64,000 bases of DNA, taken from NCBI GenBank assembly GCA_021234155.1, contig JAJEKV010000067.1, positions 4,457,279 through 4,521,278 of the forward strand. The letters run 5' to 3'. Below are positions 23,633 to 35,207 of this stretch, one piece after another (within the stretch, counting starts at the first letter, position 1; each line of letters opens with the position of its first letter). The translations under genes and the position numbers were made by a program. The DNA is from Isoetes taiwanensis. Its lineage: Eukaryota > Streptophyta > Lycopodiopsida > Isoetales > Isoetaceae. The notes under the pieces were generated by a model. It searched no databases. It was not told the DNA's origin and saw only the letters and a program-made list of their open reading frames with translations.

Positions 23633-25604
23633 CAGGTTGATGCTTTCAAGAATGAACATTATTTTCTGTACAGGTGTGTCTGGCGTTGTCGGGCTAATGT
23701 CCTGACATGTGTTTTTACTCGGACTTTAACATTCATATATGCAACTGTTGAGAGAATCTCCATCCTTCATAGAATTACTACCTTTATGCCTTGGATTTAT
23801 TGAGCTTTCAAGAGTGCCACATAGAGTTGTCTGTGACTGAATACTGGATTTGACAAAAACAAACTAACTATTTGCATTGTTTGACCCTGGGACTTGTTGA
23901 TTGTCATACCAAAAGCTGGGCGCAGTGGAGATTGCATGCACTCAAACTGGAACGTTGGCCCTAAATATTCCAAGTTCGAAAAGAGGGTTTCACACCCTTT
24001 TTTTTAGATGATAAACGATAATGTCGATAAAAGTTGAGATGTGAATTATTTGCTTTTCACGTACATGTAGGATGTGTCTATGGGATGTTAATATATATAG
24101 TTTGGAATGTTCTAAAACGTGTGCCTATCGTTGCCGAGCATTAGTATGAGTGTATATTTATATGAACTTTTGATGTAAGACTGCTCAGTCACAGCTGCTA
24201 GAGTTGCACTAAATTTTGGTAGTATATATCCAAGACTTTAGAATTATTATGTCATGGGCAACCACAGTTAGCTTCGTTTGCTTACCAGTTCGAAGACTGT
24301 ACAAATGGAAAATAACTTTGAACTTTGCAGATATGAGCCCCAATCCAAACTGAGCTTAATTCTAAAAAAGCAAAACATAACCAAGAAGCAGACCTTACTC
24401 TGTAAAAAGACCAAAACATACTGGTCAGATAAAGCTCACAAATAAGCCATGCCTGCACTTGTAACCATCCATAAATCAAGTATGGGCTGATTTGAAACTA
24501 AAGTTGCTGACGGATCACACCATACCTCAATTCAACTTTCTTCCAAAGTACAGAGCCGACATAGCTTTGTGTACAAATAACCTCTTCTTCCTTTTCATTT
24601 GCCTGGTTGCAGTGCAAATTCCTAAGGCCCTGCATATACTGCACATACAAATGATGTTAAAAATATGGAGGAACTACAAACACCTGTGAAAGACTGGAAC
24701 TATAAATCACCTGCAAAAGCCAGAAAACTCCCAACATTGCTCTTTCTGATGGCCGGATTATAAACAAAGCTCATGCATTTTGCTGCTTTGCATTGCGAGC
24801 CCTTGCATGCCAGCTGAAGGTAATATTCAGCTTCTTTACATCCCTTCCAAGTGATCCAATACTAACGCAACTATTGCAGCTGTGTTGCCCTTAATACTCT
24901 GATATTTTATAGCTCCGCCAACATGCATATACGATCAAGCTACAGTCAATTCCTTGCACAAGATTCCACAGAAGGTATTTCAAGTGATTTACTCCTCTTT
25001 CCTCTCTTTAACTTTAAGCCCAGAATATGTCCCTTTCATAGCTTGAGCATACTTTTAGAGAAATAATAAAAGGCAGCATCAACACAAAATGTCAGTAATC
25101 TTTCCTAGCTCCGGCCATGACCGCTCCAAAACTTCAATACACTGCAAGAAAACCTAAAAGTTACATCCACTGTAGATCGGATACAACCACTATAGACTCG
25201 CTGAAGATCTCGTGCTTCCGATTGGAAAACTCGTGCTGAAAATCTGGAACCTTGTATGCAAACTTGGCGTTTTCTTGGATGCAAACTTGTATGCAAACGG
25301 CGTTTTCTTGGATGCAAACTTTGATGTTATCCTTCGGCAAAAATGTGTAGAACAGGGTTGGATGCAAAAAATCGATGTAAAAAGAAAGGGCAAGAGTAAT
25401 ACTCGATTGCTACTACAGGTCGATTGCAGTGTGATACAACTCTGATTTACCTGTACGAATGTGAGCCGTATGTTCCCTTGAGGTGTTCAAACTTGTTTTG
25501 AGCTCATAGTCAATGCCTATTGATGCAAACCATGAAAACTTATAAACTCAGCAATATTTCATTTAAGATTTTCAATACATTCAAGTACACACAATGAATG
25601 CACA

Positions 25605-26170
25605 AAGAATTTAAAAGAGATACAAAACGATATTTTACAACGCAGAGCAACTAACCTGTATGAGTTTGTAGCAGCAGCAGCAGCAATTTTTCACGTCTGG
25701 CATGACGTAGCATATGCAAAAATATTTATAAACTTTATTGATGTCCTTGCAAGCATGGCCTCACCTGTAAGTCAAATTAAAAGAAAGATTTAATTTTCAC
25801 CAATCCATGTCTTAGAATCCATTAATAGCATGCAATTTTCCCCACCAATAGCACATTGTTTTCTCTAATCTACATCACATGAGAAGGCCCCAGCAAAGCC
25901 ACTAAAACTATAAATATTTTCTTGGCATTAGCACTAAGGATGCCAAGCTTTGCAACCAAGAGTAACCAGTGTCATTGGCATTAGCACTAAGGATGCCAAG
26001 CTTTGCAACCAAGAGTAACCAGTGTCATGGTCCAATCTTCTTGTAAAAAGAATCAGCAATAAGGCTAGAAAGCGGCCTTGGCTTACCTTAGCCTCAGCCT
26101 GCTAATATTATTAGACATGAAAACTAAAATGAGATGAAAGTAAAATATCATGCAGGGCATTCATTCAGAT
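25605..26170. repeat. interior segment shared by Helitron units B and C (copy in C)
   Basis: Counterpart of 21055-21620. This copy has an extra tandem duplication of about 55 bp (GGCATTAGCACTAAGGATGC onward, 25923-26030). Confidence 0.8.
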
Positions 26171-27790
26171 AAATGTACTTTGATTGCATTTTTAAAACGA
26201 AATTCTGCAAAGTAGTACCTGGAAAGATCTTGGTGCAATGACTTTGAAACTGAAAAACGAAACAGTAGAAAAAGGTTCTTCTAGCTTCAGCCATGACCGC
26301 TCCAAAGCTCCATTGGAGGAAAAAAAAACCATAAATATAGCATAACTGAGTTCAAGACCAGAAACGAATTCAAGAATAAAAAACGAAATGCATTTGCAAG
26401 ATCCAAAAACGAAATGCAAGAAAAGGGCTTTCACGGATGCATGATAAGGATTGCATGCATGCTCCAATGCTCCTTTTTCTCAGAAGAGCTTTCACGGATT
26501 GTTTTAAAGAGCTTTGAGCAAAAACGAAATGTATTTGCTCCTGCAAGAACCAAAAACGAAATGCCTTTGCTCCTCCAAAAACCAGAAATGAAATGCAAAA
26601 ACTACCTTGAAAATCAGCTTTCTAGAATACCGAGAAGTGCCTCTGCAAGATGAAATCGGTTTTTCATTTTAAACCAATAAGCTGCCGCTTGCTTGCTTGC
26701 TGCATGAACTGTGGTAAGAATCTCCAGCAAAAACCATTCTAATGACTAATAACTAATGGATTTACCTGTTGCTTCATGAATAATAACGGCCCCAAGCTCA
26801 AGCTCTGCTCTCAAGTCTCAGCTTCAAGCTTTGGCCTGATACCGTGACTACTAACATCTCCGTCTCCAACATCAAACTCAAGCTAAAAAATGTGAACTCC
26901 ATCCACCACAAAGCCCTCTTCTTTTCTAGCACGAACCCTAACCAAGGAGGCGGTTTGCATTCAACCCAGCCGACCATCATCAAACCGAGAAAGGAAAAAA
27001 CAGATGGAAGCTCCATAATGTTGCTCTTGCAAGTACCGTTTGCTAAGAAAGAAATAGAAAGTTAGAATAATAAAGCGTTCGAGGGAGGGTGAAGTGCCGA
27101 AAAACCAAGGCATCGCCGGATTGCTGGATTGCTGTGCTCTGCTTTGGCGAACTCTGGCCACAGGCACCGCCCACACCCAAGCACCCACGGGCACCGCCCA
27201 CGCGCAAGCAAGAGAGAGAAAGTTGATGCCGGAAAACGAAGAGAAGAAAAAAAAAATAGTTGGAAGAAGAAGTTGTGCCGGGAAAAGCGTTACATGGCCG
27301 GAAAAAGCGTAACATCAGGGGCCGGAAAGGGCACACCGGAAAGAAGAAAGAAGAAAGAGAAAGGGCAAAAACTTTTTAAGTAAGTAGACTAGTAAACGTG
27401 TCCGGGCTAATGTCCTGGGCATGTGTTTTTCCTCGGCCTTTGTGTGTAGAACTCAAATGAGTATAAGAATTAATAAATGAGTATGTTATGTTTTTCAATG
27501 GGAAGAAACAGCATGCCAATATACTCTATTTTTCAATGGGAAAAACCAAAAAAACATGCCAATTTCAAGCTCATGTATTCTGTAAAACTGAGAGGAGCAA
27601 ATCATAATCTACTTTGTTGAAGTCATATGATCACAAATTTACTCAGCTCTTCCATAGCTTTCCCTAATTCAATAAATTACTGGCCCATAGAACCTGACAA
27701 TCATATGATGGTTTACTTTACGGAAAATGTACTTAGCAGAACTTCAGACTTGAAACACGCTAACAAAGCAGTAGGCAGACTACTATAAAA

Positions 27791-28262
27791 GATTATCAAC
27801 GCTCGACAGGTTTCCTGAGCAAGAAACATGCAACATGTCCATGTGCCAGAAGTGTGTATATGGTTTAGAATATCATATTTCATTTTATATGTTGAACAGG
27901 ACAGCTTCAAGAAGGCAGAAATCTGTATTATTAAACGGCAATGTCATGCAATCTTTTTGTAGCAATTTAGGGATGCAAACCACATCCGGTGCATGTCTTA
28001 ATGGCATGCAATATTGTTTTTGGAGAGGCTACTGCCAAATCTCTGACATAGCAGATTGTTATTCCGGATATGTTTTATGAGATGTTTATGAGTCTCTCAA
28101 TCGCTCAATAAAGATACTTCAAAATATGCAAATGGAGAGTATGCACCTGTTTTCTGTGGAATAGAAGGAAACGTCTGTCTCAGGCTTACTCCTTTTTTTC
28201 ACGAATTCCTATTCTTCAATGACTCCTAAGCTTCAAGAACTGCAAATAAAAAGCCAAGAATA
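27791..28262. repeat. duplicated segment, copy 1 (left part)
   Basis: Homologous to 32102-32454 plus 36502-36625. Copy 1 continues after the insertion at 28263-30923, from 30924 to about 31005. Comparing the two copies reveals the empty sites of both insertions. Words such as CGGCAATGTCATGCAATC and GGCATGCAATATTG are shared exactly. Confidence 0.88.
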
Positions 28263-29399
28263 TGTAGCATAATAACAGGGGGTTTTCTTTGTGTTTTTGT
28301 ACGCTTTTCACAAAGGTTTTCCTAAGATTTCATGGCGTATTCGAATGGATGTACTAATGCGTACATCTAGAGTGCACCATTTCTTAGTCGTTGATTTACC
28401 TTTTTTTTTCAATGGTCCAACATCCAACGGCTCACAACAAAAGCCCTCTTTTTATTTTAGAGGCTGAACATGCAACCCTCGTGGATAGCATTTTAGGGCG
28501 GATTTGCAGCATATTTGAAGCAACGAATTTGCCTGCGGGGTTTGCTGGAAGAATTTGAGTATACTGAATTTAAGAACCAGTGCAGATTCAGGCTTTAGTC
28601 TCCAGGCATGGCCTGTGCATCTAGGATCAAAAAATTCGTGGAAGTGTGATTCTTAGGGTGTGATGATCATACATCTGGCTGAACAACTCCTGTATGTAGC
28701 TTCTTTCTGAAAATTCGTGAGGAGTTAGACTAGTTTCACAGGAATAGAGCGGTGGGTTAGATGATTTATTCGGTTACAGGTTTTTTCCTAACCTCAAGTT
28801 TTATGCACGCAGTTTGGGTAGGCGATGTTAGTTTTGGGCAGGTGATATCAGTTTTGGGGTTGCAACACTGGACAGCTTATCGAACCTTCTTTCTTCTCAG
28901 AATATTGTTAATTTCAAAAATCTCTTTGGTATAGAGTTCTGAGGATACGAGTGTCCACTGCACAAAACTCGAGCTCAATTAAGCACATGTTCTGTGCCGG
29001 ATTTATGCCGGAATGCGAATCTACTAAAGTGGTACTGGAGCTACAAATGGCGGCCGGATCCAAGTATCCACTGCACAAAGCTCGAGCTCAGGTAAGCACA
29101 TGTTTTACCAATGTTTTTATGCCTGCCGTTGATCCCAGAAGAGGGTCTGTGCCGGATTTATGCGGGACAAAATCATTTTGGACCCATCCAGCAGGTCTGT
29201 GCCGGATTTATGATGGACAAGATCATTTTGGTCCCATGCAGAACTGGTGGTTAGCGCTACTTGCGAATCTGCTAAAATAGTACTTGAGCTACAGATGGTT
29301 TGTGTTTAGCAAGGATTTAGGAAAGGCAAAAGATTTTGATGATATTTTAGGCTTTTTTACATGAGAGGCATACTCTGTTATGTTATGTATCTTCAACAG

Positions 29400-29985
29400 G
29401 TTAAGTGGTTCTATTCCAAAGGCGCTTGGTCTGTTGCAGAACCTTTTAGCTGGAATTATCTTTCCTCCAGCCCTTGGGGAGATGGTAAGCTTGTTTACAT
29501 TGAACATCTCGAATAACAACCTAACAGGTTCTCTGCCTCATTCTGCTCTTTTCTCAAGAATGCCCATTTCAGCATTCACACGCAACCAAGGTCTTTGTGG
29601 ACATCCTTTTAAGGCTTGCACTCATTCTTCTCAAGCACCTACAAGCAATATAGCTCTCAATAATTCTGATCGTGGACCAAAATTTAAGAAAAGCTTGGTC
29701 CATCATCTTGGCATCCGCTGTTTTCTTTTCTCTATTTCTTGTGGCAGTCATCAGGTGGATTTGCAGGCAAAGAAGTAGAAGGATAGCCTTAAGTCCATCA
29801 TACAAAATTCGTTTCTTTCCAAACAAACACCTCACATACCGCGAGATCATGCAAGCAACTGATCAGTTAAGTGAGAAAAACATAATTGGAGCTGGTGGCT
29901 TTGGAACTGTGTATAGAGCTATTCTTGATTCTGGGTTAATGCTTGCTGTGAAAAAAGTGTCTAGGCTTAACGAAGGTGAGCCAAT
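29400..29985 (+). pseudogene. LRR receptor-like kinase fragment (last LRRs, TM, start of kinase)
   Basis: After an acceptor (CTTCAACAG, ending 29399) the frame reads the end of an LRR domain (LSGSIPKALG, LNISNNNLTGSLP), the usual C-terminal cap (NQGLCGHPF..C), a transmembrane stretch (IILASAVFFSLFLVAVIRW, about 29700-29760), a juxtamembrane region and the start of a kinase with the glycine loop GAGGFG and the ATP-binding lysine in LAVKKV. A one-base frameshift near 29690 separates the LRR and membrane parts. Homology stops after kinase subdomain II, so no active kinase could be made. The plus orientation is opposite to the Helitron that carries it. Confidence 0.85.
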
Positions 29986-29999
29986 CCATGTATCTGTAG

Positions 30000-30060
30000 T
30001 TTTAGCTTTTGATTCCAAACACATATTTGTAGCTTTAGCTTTTGATTCCAGACAACCCAA
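30000..30060 (+). repeat. 30-bp tandem duplication at the kinase break point
   Basis: TTTTAGCTTTTGATTCCA followed by A/GACA and GTAGC is repeated in tandem just where kinase homology ends and glucanase homology has not yet begun. Confidence 0.7.
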
Positions 30061-30149
30061 TAAGCTAGCGAGGAGATTCGGCCCCTTACATGCGAGAGAT
30101 GATGTAAAATTTGGACCTAATGGGGAGGATTATATGACGCCTTGATGGA

Positions 30150-30312
30150 CCTTTGTGAAGTTTGGTTTTGCAATGGCTTTTGTAGCTACAGTTCTAGCAT
30201 GGAGAATTCTTGAAAAAGCTGGATTGCTTGATGAAGCAAGGGATAAAATGCGCTGGGGATTACAGATTATTTTATAAAGGTTCATCCTTCCAAGAATGAG
30301 CTATACTTCCAG
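30150..30312 (+). pseudogene. GH9 endo-1,4-beta-glucanase exon fragment
   Basis: The frame reads FVKFGFAMAFVATVLAW, then DEARDKMRWGLQ, and after a one-base shift IKVHPSKNELYFQ, followed by a donor-like CAG/GTGAAA. This order (NVKFG-x-PMAFT...LAW, then A-x-x-x-x-RWG-T-D, then K-H-x-x-P-N-x-LY-x-Q-V) is the substrate-cleft region of plant family 9 cellulases such as KORRIGAN-type and secreted enzymes. Only about 55 of roughly 500-620 residues are present, with a stop and a frameshift. It lies just downstream of the LRR kinase piece, so the two make a chimeric captured segment. Confidence 0.75.
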
Positions 30313-30404
30313 GTGAAATTTCACCGCTTACAATGTTGTCATTTTGGAGCCTATAAATTATGCAATTTAAAATATATGGTTTGCAATAACACATCAATCA
30401 TTTT

Positions 30405-30446
30405 GTAATTTTATTTTATTTTTATTTTTATTTTTATTTTTTTTGT
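30405..30446. repeat. ATTTT microsatellite
   Basis: A run of TTTTA repeats directly precedes the GGCCCGAAGGGCC motif that opens the MITE-like 3' part of the unit. Confidence 0.85.
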
Positions 30447-30478
30447 GGCCCGAAGGGCCAAAAACTTTTTATAATATA

Positions 30479-30921
30479 ACAACCAACATAACTACTATGA
30501 ACATTAATTAACACAAACCATTACATTAGACATGTTTAAAATTAAATTCCCCCTTAAACCCCCTTTTGTTTGGGTGCGGGGGTGACTCCGGGCAACGAGA
30601 GCTGTTGGATAGGCATATTCACCCCTTATTTCTTAATCTACACCGTACACAAAGTTCCTCGTTTGTGGGGTATGGATGTATAGAATTTGTTATACTGTAT
30701 AATAAGATTTGTAAAATACTATAAGATTTCAGGCAATATACTACATGGTGTTGATTTTGTACGTGCAAAACATAATCACAGGGGCTCTCGCTGCCCTACG
30801 TCACCCCCCGTGTGAATATGCACCCAAACAAAAGGGGGTTTAAGGGGGAATTTAATTTTAAACATGTCTAATGTAATGGTTTGTGTTAATTAATGTTCAT
30901 AGTAGTTATGTTGGTTGTTGT
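30479..30921. mobile_element. MITE-like element with long inverted repeats (copy 1)
   Basis: The ends are inverted repeats of well over 100 bp: AACAACCAACATAACTAC and AATTAACACAAACCATTACA on the left recur inverted on the right. The inner parts share CCCCCTT...AAACCCCCTTTTGTTTGGGTGC and a GCGAGAGC motif. The interior is AT-rich and non-coding. A second copy lies at 62505-62911. Both copies follow the same GGCCCGAAGGGCC motif, so the element travelled as part of the larger unit or the motif belongs to it. Confidence 0.85.
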
Positions 30922-32101
30922 GTGAATACTAAGATTTGGAGCTGGATTTTTTCCAAAATCTGAAGCTGCTGGAACTTTTATATGCACCTTAAGCTTCTTT
31001 GCTTCTCTTTGAAAATACATTTACTGTTGTGGCCATTATCCTTCCTTGTGAGCAAAGGTTTCGATAGTTTCCATCATCAGCCCTAGTTGAACTTAAATAA
31101 GATGAGATGCTTTCTTCTGAGTTATCTCATTGCATGCAAAACAACTGCCTAAGGCGCAACTCCTTCTAAGTCTCATGAGAACCACCTGTTATAAACAACC
31201 ACCTAAGGCGCAACTCCTTCTAAGTGCCGGGCTAATGTACTGTCACGTGTTTTCCCTCGGTCTTTATCTTTTGCACAACTGTACTGTCACGTTGTGGCCA
31301 TTATCTTTTGCAAAAGCGAAGGTTTCGATAGTTTAGATCATCAAGCCCAGCTTAACTTAAAAAATATGAGGCGCCTTAACAATAGCCATCATCCTTACAT
31401 AATTGGACATCCCCGAAGAATAAAAATAACCACCTTAGATTCTCATGATTCTCGTGAGGATAATGTGCCTGCACGAACACCACAAAATTATTAAAAGTAG
31501 AAAACTCAAACTTTAAACAGGGATCCTCAATACTAATGTTTCAAAACTATGCACAAATAAACTATGCACAAATGGCAACCATAGACTAATACATTATGCA
31601 TTTTGTTTTTCATGAACCCAGAAATTGTTAATATGTGCACCTGTTTCAAGCTGTCTGAGGCATGGATTATTCGACTGCATCTAGCTTTTGTTAAGTTAAA
31701 AGTCTGAATGGAAAGTTAAATTAACCTTGGGCACCCTAAATTATGAAGATTAACTTGAATTGATGGTACCCTGAATTTTTCAAAATTTGGACTTCTTTAT
31801 GGCGGCATAGAAGAGCTCCAAATGTGAGATATGGGCAAACTCGGAACTCAATCAATTTATTAACCACGAGATGCGTGGCGATTATGAAAGGTGAGCCAAG
31901 ATTAAGCACATTCTTTGGATCCATGGCTCTTTATGCCAAGTCCTATATTTATGATGCGGGGCCACTCCAAAATCTGGTCCAAGCGTTCTTCCGATTGCTA
32001 GATTTTCATTAGCGGCAATCTTTATTGCATTTTTAGTGTTAACAGCGGTTGCTTACGATTTCATCAAGATGCCGCGACTTACAACAACACGGACATTTTG
32101 G

Positions 32102-32454
32102 CGATTATCAATGCTTGGCGGGTTTCACGAGCAAGAAACATGCAACACGTCCATGTGCGGAAGTGTGTATATGGTTTAGAATATCATATTTCATTTTATA
32201 TGTTGAACAGGGACAGCTTCAAGAAGGCGGGGAATCTGTATTATTAAACGGCAATGTCATGCAATCTTTTTGTAGCAATTTAGGGATGCAAACCACATCC
32301 GGTGCATGTCTTAATGGCATGCAATATTGTTTTTGGAGAGGCTACTGCCAAATCTCGACATAGAGTGATTGTTATTCGGATGTGTTTTATGAGATGCTTA
32401 TGAGTCTCTCAATCGCTCAATAAAGATACTTCAAAATATGCAAATAGAGAGTAT
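32102..32454. repeat. duplicated segment, copy 2 (left part)
   Basis: Matches 27791-28140 and is split at 32454 by the TIR element, continuing from 36502 to about 36705. The GTAT at 32451-32454 and 36502-36505 is the target duplication. Copy 1 has it once (GAGAGTATGCACC, at about 28135-28147). Confidence 0.88.
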
Positions 32455-32550
32455 AAGTCGTATTTAATTAAAGTGGGACAAATCTTGAATTTTGGGACTC
32501 GGCCTGAAAATGGGACTCAGAAATTTCAGAAAGTTGAGCGAGGTGAGATC

Positions 32551-32848
32551 GAAGGGGGAGGGGCAAGGGGAAGGGAAGGGGAAGGAGAAGAAGGGGCAAG
32601 GGAGAAGAAGGGGCAAAGAGGCAAGGGGCAAGGGGAACAAAGGGGAGGGGCAAGGGGAAGGGGAAGGGGAAGGAGAAGGGGCAAGGGAAGAAGAGGGCAA
32701 AGAGGCAAGGGGCAAGGGGAAGCAGGAAGGGGAAGGAGAAGAAGGACAAGGGCAAGGGCAAGGGAGAAGGGGGCAAGGGCAAGGGGCAAGGGGAAGGTGG
32801 CAAGGGGCAAGGGAGAAGAGGGGGGCAAGGGGCAAGGGGAAGGGGGCA
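32551..32848 (+). repeat. 300-bp purine-rich (GGGGCAAGGGGAAGG) tract
   Basis: Almost only G, A and scattered single C on the plus strand, arranged as degenerate GGGGCAAG and GGGAAGGA repeats. Open frames through it on both strands are low complexity and not genes. Confidence 0.9.
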
Positions 32849-33279
32849 TAATTTAATTAATTAATTAAATAAATAACTAATAAAAAAATAAATAATTTAA
32901 TTAATTTAATTAATTTAATTAAATAAATAACTAATAAAAAAATATAAATCATTTTCCTCTTCTCGACTAGTGAGTCGAGAATTGGAAAACACCATTTTGA
33001 TGGAGCTTCCAATTTTGATGGAGCGTACAGTTGATGCTTATAACCTAAGGGAACTGATACTATGCCGTGGATATAGATAATCACATAACATACTCATTGC
33101 TTCCACTTGCAGCAAAGTGAAAGGGCATCGCTCCATATACATCACGTGCGTTCTTCTCTGCACCGTTAGCCAATAGAGATTTGAAGCTCGGCTTCAAATA
33201 GAGATTCCTAATTTAACTGCACAAACGCAGGATAATACCCAAAGCAATCCTCCGTCTTCGCATGGCGCTGATCCCTCGC

Positions 33280-34128
33280 CTACATAGCCACCACCAGTTC
33301 CTGAAACGAAAGATTCACATTGAAATGCGCGTCCACTCTCACTTTTGGCTGCACATAAAACTCCACGCCGATGCTTTGTAGTTTTTCCATGCCCAGTTGA
33401 GGAATCTCAATCTTGATCTGCACTGGATCGGCCCATCCCCTCTGCTGGAATGCTTTGTAACATGTACTCCATTCTGGTGCATGAGTAGCCTGGCGGTATG
33501 CTCCACGCGGTTCATATTCCGCCTTCAGGAGCTGCAATGTTAGCATATAGAAATTTTGAAGCTCGCTATGGAGGCAGCGGAGGAGATGCAACTCCAAGCT
33601 CCGGTTCCAGCAGCCAGACGCTCCCAGCATAGTTCCAAATCAAGAACCTGCTGGATTAGCACATCTGAGCCTTGCAGATTCTTTTACCCGGCTTGCAATT
33701 TGTAGGTTCTTCAAGACCCCGCCAGTGCAGAAGCTCCAATCCAAGATCTCGCCAGTGCAGAAGCTCCAATATGAGCCATATATGAAGACCTGGAAGTCGA
33801 CTCTTCCTCCGCCAAGCCGATTCCTGTTCTTGTTCTTGTTTTGCGCCCCATTGCAAAGGTACGAAGAATGCAGCCACAGAGTTTGTAACTTGCAGAATTT
33901 GGGTTCGGCCAGAGGCTTGAAGCACTTAAATCCGGGCTTGGGTTCTCCGGATTTCATGGTTATAACACGATTTGCCGGATCATCCACATCAAGCATCAAA
34001 TCACGGTAAAAAGAAAAAAAGAGCTCTTTACAAAGCGGGGCCCTTCTGTTTCTTGTTACCCTTCGCCGATTCGAGGCGGCCCAAATCGCATGGCGTTCAC
34101 AAAGGCGGCCCCAAAATCGCCATATCAA
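33280..34128 (-). pseudogene. unrecognised protein-like frames inside the TIR element
   Basis: Two minus-strand frames lie end to end: 34128-33640 (162 codons) and 33630-33280 (116 codons). The first contains LMLDVDDPANRVITMKSGEP and a duplicated SFCTGE/GGVL segment. The second contains LRCLHSELQNFYMLTLQLLK and IPQLGMEKLQSIGVEFYVQP, with ordinary codon texture. They may be exons of one captured gene or of the element's own protein. I recognise no transposase signature or named family. Confidence 0.4.
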
Positions 34129-34600
34129 GTCCGCCCTTGATCTGGCTGGGTTTTGAGATCCATTGGAGGCGTTCGCAGGCGGCCTTCCGGATCGGCCCGG
34201 GGCTTCACATCTTCGGTGTTCTTCCCTTCTCTTGCGGCTTCTACAACGGGTTTTGGCGGATCGCCTCCTTCTTTCTCTCGCCTTTGGATTCTTTGCATCT
34301 CCATTCTTTCATCTTTGATCGGCGGATCCTTTGATCGCATTCTTTCATCTGCCTCCTTCTTTCTCTCCTTTGCTCTGCCGGATCGAGGGAATTTGAATGC
34401 TAGACCATGGCTTCGGCTTAAAAAACAAAGGGAAAATAAAAAACTTAGAGGCCTATGTCGGCTCTCCATAGCTGTGAAGCTTTTCTCGTTGGGGGTCAAT
34501 TCCGGTGGGAGCTATGGCTATGGGAGCTTCTTCCGGAAAGAAAGAGTCCAACTGGTACAAAGGATTTTCGTCTCAAAGGTGTGTACCAAATTTTGAATTT
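34125..34600. other. GC-richer segment with overlapping frames on both strands
   Basis: Open frames at 34153-34596 (plus) and 34125-34499 (minus) overlap. Neither shows a domain. It could be the 5' leader or promoter of the minus-strand frames just to the left. Confidence 0.25.
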
Positions 34601-34754
34601 CAACCATGGGCGGGAAAAAAAGGCGGGCTATTAGAAAAAAGGGGGTAAAAAAATACGTTTGAAATTTTTTTTTGAATTTCCAGCATGGGCAGAAAAAGGG
34701 TGGGGTATTAGAATAAAGCGGGGTAAAAAAATACGTTTGAAAAAAAAATACGTT

Positions 34755-34872
34755 TTAAACATTATGTTGCCATAGGGGATGGTCTATTTTTTCGTAGGGG
34801 ATGGTCTATTATGTTGCCATAGGGGATGGTCTATTTTTTCGTAGGGGATGGTCTATTATGTTGCCATAGGGG
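34755..34872. repeat. tandem repeat of GCCATAGGGGATGGTCTATT units
   Basis: ATTATGTTGCCATAGGGGAT and TTTTTTCGTAGGGGATGGTC alternate about two and a half times. Confidence 0.85.
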
Positions 34873-34942
34873 TTGGTCTATTAGAAAATATATAGCATAG
34901 GATATTGTATTTATTAGAAAACATTGACATACTAAAAAGGGG

Positions 34943-34974
34943 AAGGAGGGGGAGGGGGGGGGGGGGGGGGGGGG
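34943..34974. repeat. poly-G run
   Basis: A G homopolymer of more than 20 bases with a preceding GGGGAAGGAGGGGGAGG. Its length is likely unstable and may be uncertain in the assembly. Confidence 0.85.
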
Positions 34975-35207
34975 TTTCTATTTTTTGGTCTATGTATACA
35001 TAGAAAATGCATAGGTATGGTGCGCACTTAGAAAATACATAGGATATGGTGCAACTAATAATGATTTGCACTCTATGATATTGGAGGTAGAAAACTATGT
35101 TTGTAGGCAAGTAGGTTCGCCACATTTGTTGTATGTTTGATTACATTTGAACAAAGGTATAGTATTATGATATGATGTTTGAAAGTTAATCATTTTTTAC
35201 CGCCTCG

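Larger units (their letters stand above)
23490..27388 (-). mobile_element. Helitron unit C (3.9 kb, both ends present)
   Basis: The 5' end TCTACTTACTTAAAAAG is at 27388 and the 3' end is at 23490, with the standard hairpin at 23503-23519, ACACGTTTA and CTAG. Both edges are fused to neighbouring units without host bases. Two decayed tails lie inside, near 23670-23700 (GTGTCTGGCGTTGTCGGGC) and 24113-24145 (CTAAAACGTGTGCCTATCG), each followed by tail-type subterminal sequence. This suggests older tails retained by end bypass or earlier nested insertions. No transposase frame. Confidence 0.83.
28263..30923 (+). mobile_element. gene-fragment-carrying insertion unit U1
   Basis: Against copy 2 of the surrounding duplicated segment (CCAAGAATACTAAG uninterrupted at about 36617), copy 1 is split by 2.66 kb and the 5-bp sequence GAATA is present on both sides (28258-28262 and 30924-30928). 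The unit starts TGTAGCATAATAACAGGGGG and ends with the right repeat of a MITE-like sequence (GTTGGTTGTTGTGT). A second copy starts the same way at 59912 and has the same MITE-like 3' region. Both carry LRR receptor-kinase pieces. No terminal inverted repeats and no transposase are seen, so the superfamily is unknown. Confidence 0.7.

Noticed and set aside
20216-27388. Helitron Rep/helicase gene in units B and C
   Set aside because: No frame long enough and no Rep HUH or helicase motif seen; these units are non-autonomous.
32464-32856. Open frames of over 100 codons on both strands
   Set aside because: They are low-complexity translations of the purine-rich tract.
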